The notes beneath the pieces are model-generated. The model saw nothing but the letters and a program-made list of their open reading frames with translations. It was not told the DNA's origin and did no database searches. A DNA stretch of 64,000 nucleotides. Source: an uncultured Phocaeicola sp. (GTDB lineage: Bacteria > Bacteroidota > Bacteroidia > Bacteroidales > Bacteroidaceae). Every line of letters begins with the position of its first letter. Within the stretch, counting starts at the first letter, position 1. Below are positions 62,479-64,000 of the stretch, piece by piece. The DNA is taken from the NCBI GenBank assembly GCA_944320855.1, contig CALUJF010000013.1, forward strand, positions 1-64,000. Direction: 5' to 3'. Both the position numbers and the translations under genes were made by a program.

Positions 62479-62527
62479 CAATGTGAAAATAAAACAAGAA
62501 GTCAAACCCAACAAAATAACTACAATT

Positions 62528-63106
62528 ATGGAAAAAAGCATCAAAGGAACAAGAACAGAAAAGAATTTGGCAATCTCATTCGCAGGTGAATCACAGGCAA
62601 GAATGCGTTACACTTACTTTGCAAGTGTAGCAAAGAAAGAAGGTTACGAACAGATTTCCGCTATCTTCACTGAAACAGCAGACCAGGAAAAGGAACACGC
62701 AAAACGTATGTTCAAATGGTTGGAAGGCGGAATGGTAGAAATCACAGCAAGCTATCCTGCAGGTGTAATAGGTACTACACTCGAAAACCTTAAGGCTGCT
62801 GCCGCAGGCGAAAACGAAGAATGGACTTTGGACTATCCTCGTTTTGCTGACATCGCAGACGAAGAAGGCTTCCCTGCAATCGCAAAAATGTATCGCGAAA
62901 TCGCTGTTGCTGAAAAGGGACACGAAGAAAGATACAGAGCTTTCGTTAAGAATATCGAAGAAGGCAAGGTATTCAAGAAAGACGTTGAAACTGTATGGCA
63001 GTGCCGTAACTGCGGTTATGTACACGTAGGTACAGAGGCTCCTGAAATATGCCCTGCATGCCTTCACCCACAGGCTTACTTCGAAGTTAAGAAAAACAAC
63101 TATTGA
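62528..63106 (+). CDS. rbr: Rubrerythrin
   Basis: A 192-residue protein, the usual length. Start at ATG 62528 (MEKSIKGTRTEKN) matches the family; an upstream ATG at 62483 would fall inside the leader. The diiron domain has the E-x-x-x (residues 1-145) pattern with AGESQARMRYTYFASVAKKEGYEQI, ETADQEKEHAKRMF and EREIAVAEKGHEERY-like helices. A C-terminal rubredoxin-like domain follows, CRNCG...CPAC. It reduces hydrogen peroxide in the cytoplasm of anaerobes. Confidence 0.95.
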   Translation: MEKSIKGTRTEKNLAISFAGESQARMRYTYFASVAKKEGYEQISAIFTETADQEKEHAKRMFKWLEGGMVEITASYPAGVIGTTLENLKAAAAGENEEWTLDYPRFADIADEEGFPAIAKMYREIAVAEKGHEERYRAFVKNIEEGKVFKKDVETVWQCRNCGYVHVGTEAPEICPACLHPQAYFEVKKNNY

Positions 63107-63132
63107 TAACAGTTCCTTATAAATATAGATAC

Positions 63133-63188
63133 ACAGGTTGCCTTGGTAGAATGTACCTACATTTGCCACAGCAACCTGTTTTCTTTTT
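63133..63188 (+). terminator. Rubrerythrin terminator
   Basis: ACAGGTTGC (63133-63141) pairs with GCAACCTGT (63171-63179), with extra pairing possible in the loop, followed by TTTTCTTTTT. Confidence 0.75.
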
Positions 63189-63201
63189 ATAACACAATAA
63201 A

Positions 63202-63221
63202 AATACCTATTTTTAGGTATT
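63202..63221. terminator. Small hairpin between rubrerythrin and enolase
   Basis: AATACCTA, loop TTTT, TAGGTATT: a perfect 8-bp stem. It directly precedes the enolase -33 element and could be a second terminator or operator. Confidence 0.4.
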
Positions 63222-63250
63222 GCAAATCAGGATGGAGTTTTCCATCTTTG
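63220..63250 (+). promoter_or_regulatory. Enolase promoter
   Basis: TTG at 63220-63222 and CATCTTTG at 63243-63250 with 20 bp between; the -7 box differs from TAnnTTTG at one position. Transcription would begin near 63257, 30 bp before ATG 63287. Confidence 0.55.
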
Positions 63251-63253
63251 TAG

Positions 63254-64000
<747 letters not shown>

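Overview
The window reads as a chromosome segment of a gut-type Bacteroidales bacterium (Bacteroides/Phocaeicola/Prevotella relatives). The grounds are SusC/SusD pairs, lipoproteins with a Cys right after a short hydrophobic segment, fimbrillin-family proteins, almost no Shine-Dalgarno sequences, and many TAnnTTTG -7 boxes, some with a TTG/TTTG -33 element about 20 bp upstream. The species cannot be named from the sequence alone.

Left third (1-37,170): a compound polysaccharide utilisation region. Cassette 1 (334-18,417) runs ECF sigma, SusC, SusD, two IPT/TIG surface lipoproteins, an alginate-lyase-family lipoprotein, a GH51 arabinofuranosidase, two paralogous GH28-like beta-helix enzymes, and a membrane-spanning AraC-type regulator whose signal peptide is interrupted by an in-frame TAG. 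Cassette 2 (18,615-27,371) repeats the logic: ECF sigma, SusC, SusD, an Ig-like (BIG2) lipoprotein and a second alginate-lyase-family lipoprotein, closed by a terminator. Neither sigma factor has an anti-sigma gene beside it. Two fimbrillin-like lipoproteins follow (27,403-30,173), then GH97, GH43 and GH88 enzymes (30,519-35,607), then a 68-residue peptide gene and a third fimbrillin-like lipoprotein. Lyases, a GH88 unsaturated uronyl hydrolase and arabinose-type hydrolases together suggest an uronate- and arabinose-containing plant polysaccharide; the exact glycan is inference.

Middle (37,174-52,712): mostly housekeeping or stand-alone genes: an AAA/DUF4143 ATPase with 33-bp promoter repeats, a PIF1-like helicase, a KilA-N protein behind a 21-bp-phased operator-like array, a threonine aldolase-type enzyme, a THUMP methyltransferase with a charged tail, DPP IV, a purD operon ending in an MnmD-like methyltransferase, a zinc-type ABC pair without a permease, and a small XRE regulator.

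Right (52,800-64,000): a six-gene envelope operon (LPP20-like proteins, membrane proteins, a CarboxypepD_reg/BACON-like lipoprotein, a periplasmic transglutaminase-like protein with hendecad repeats, and a membrane protein with zinc ribbons) behind a clear promoter. This is the best candidate for an undescribed system. Then come tRNA-Gln(TTG), a likely ~64-nt antisense-strand small RNA with its own promoter and terminator, a SulP transporter, rubrerythrin behind a PerR-like box, and the start of enolase.

Non-coding structure is rich: a 52-bp palindrome present twice with compensatory arm changes, an 11-bp iteron-like repeat in inverted orientation at both ends of the 30.3-37.2 kb block, and an octamer repeat tract that sits directly before four different start codons.
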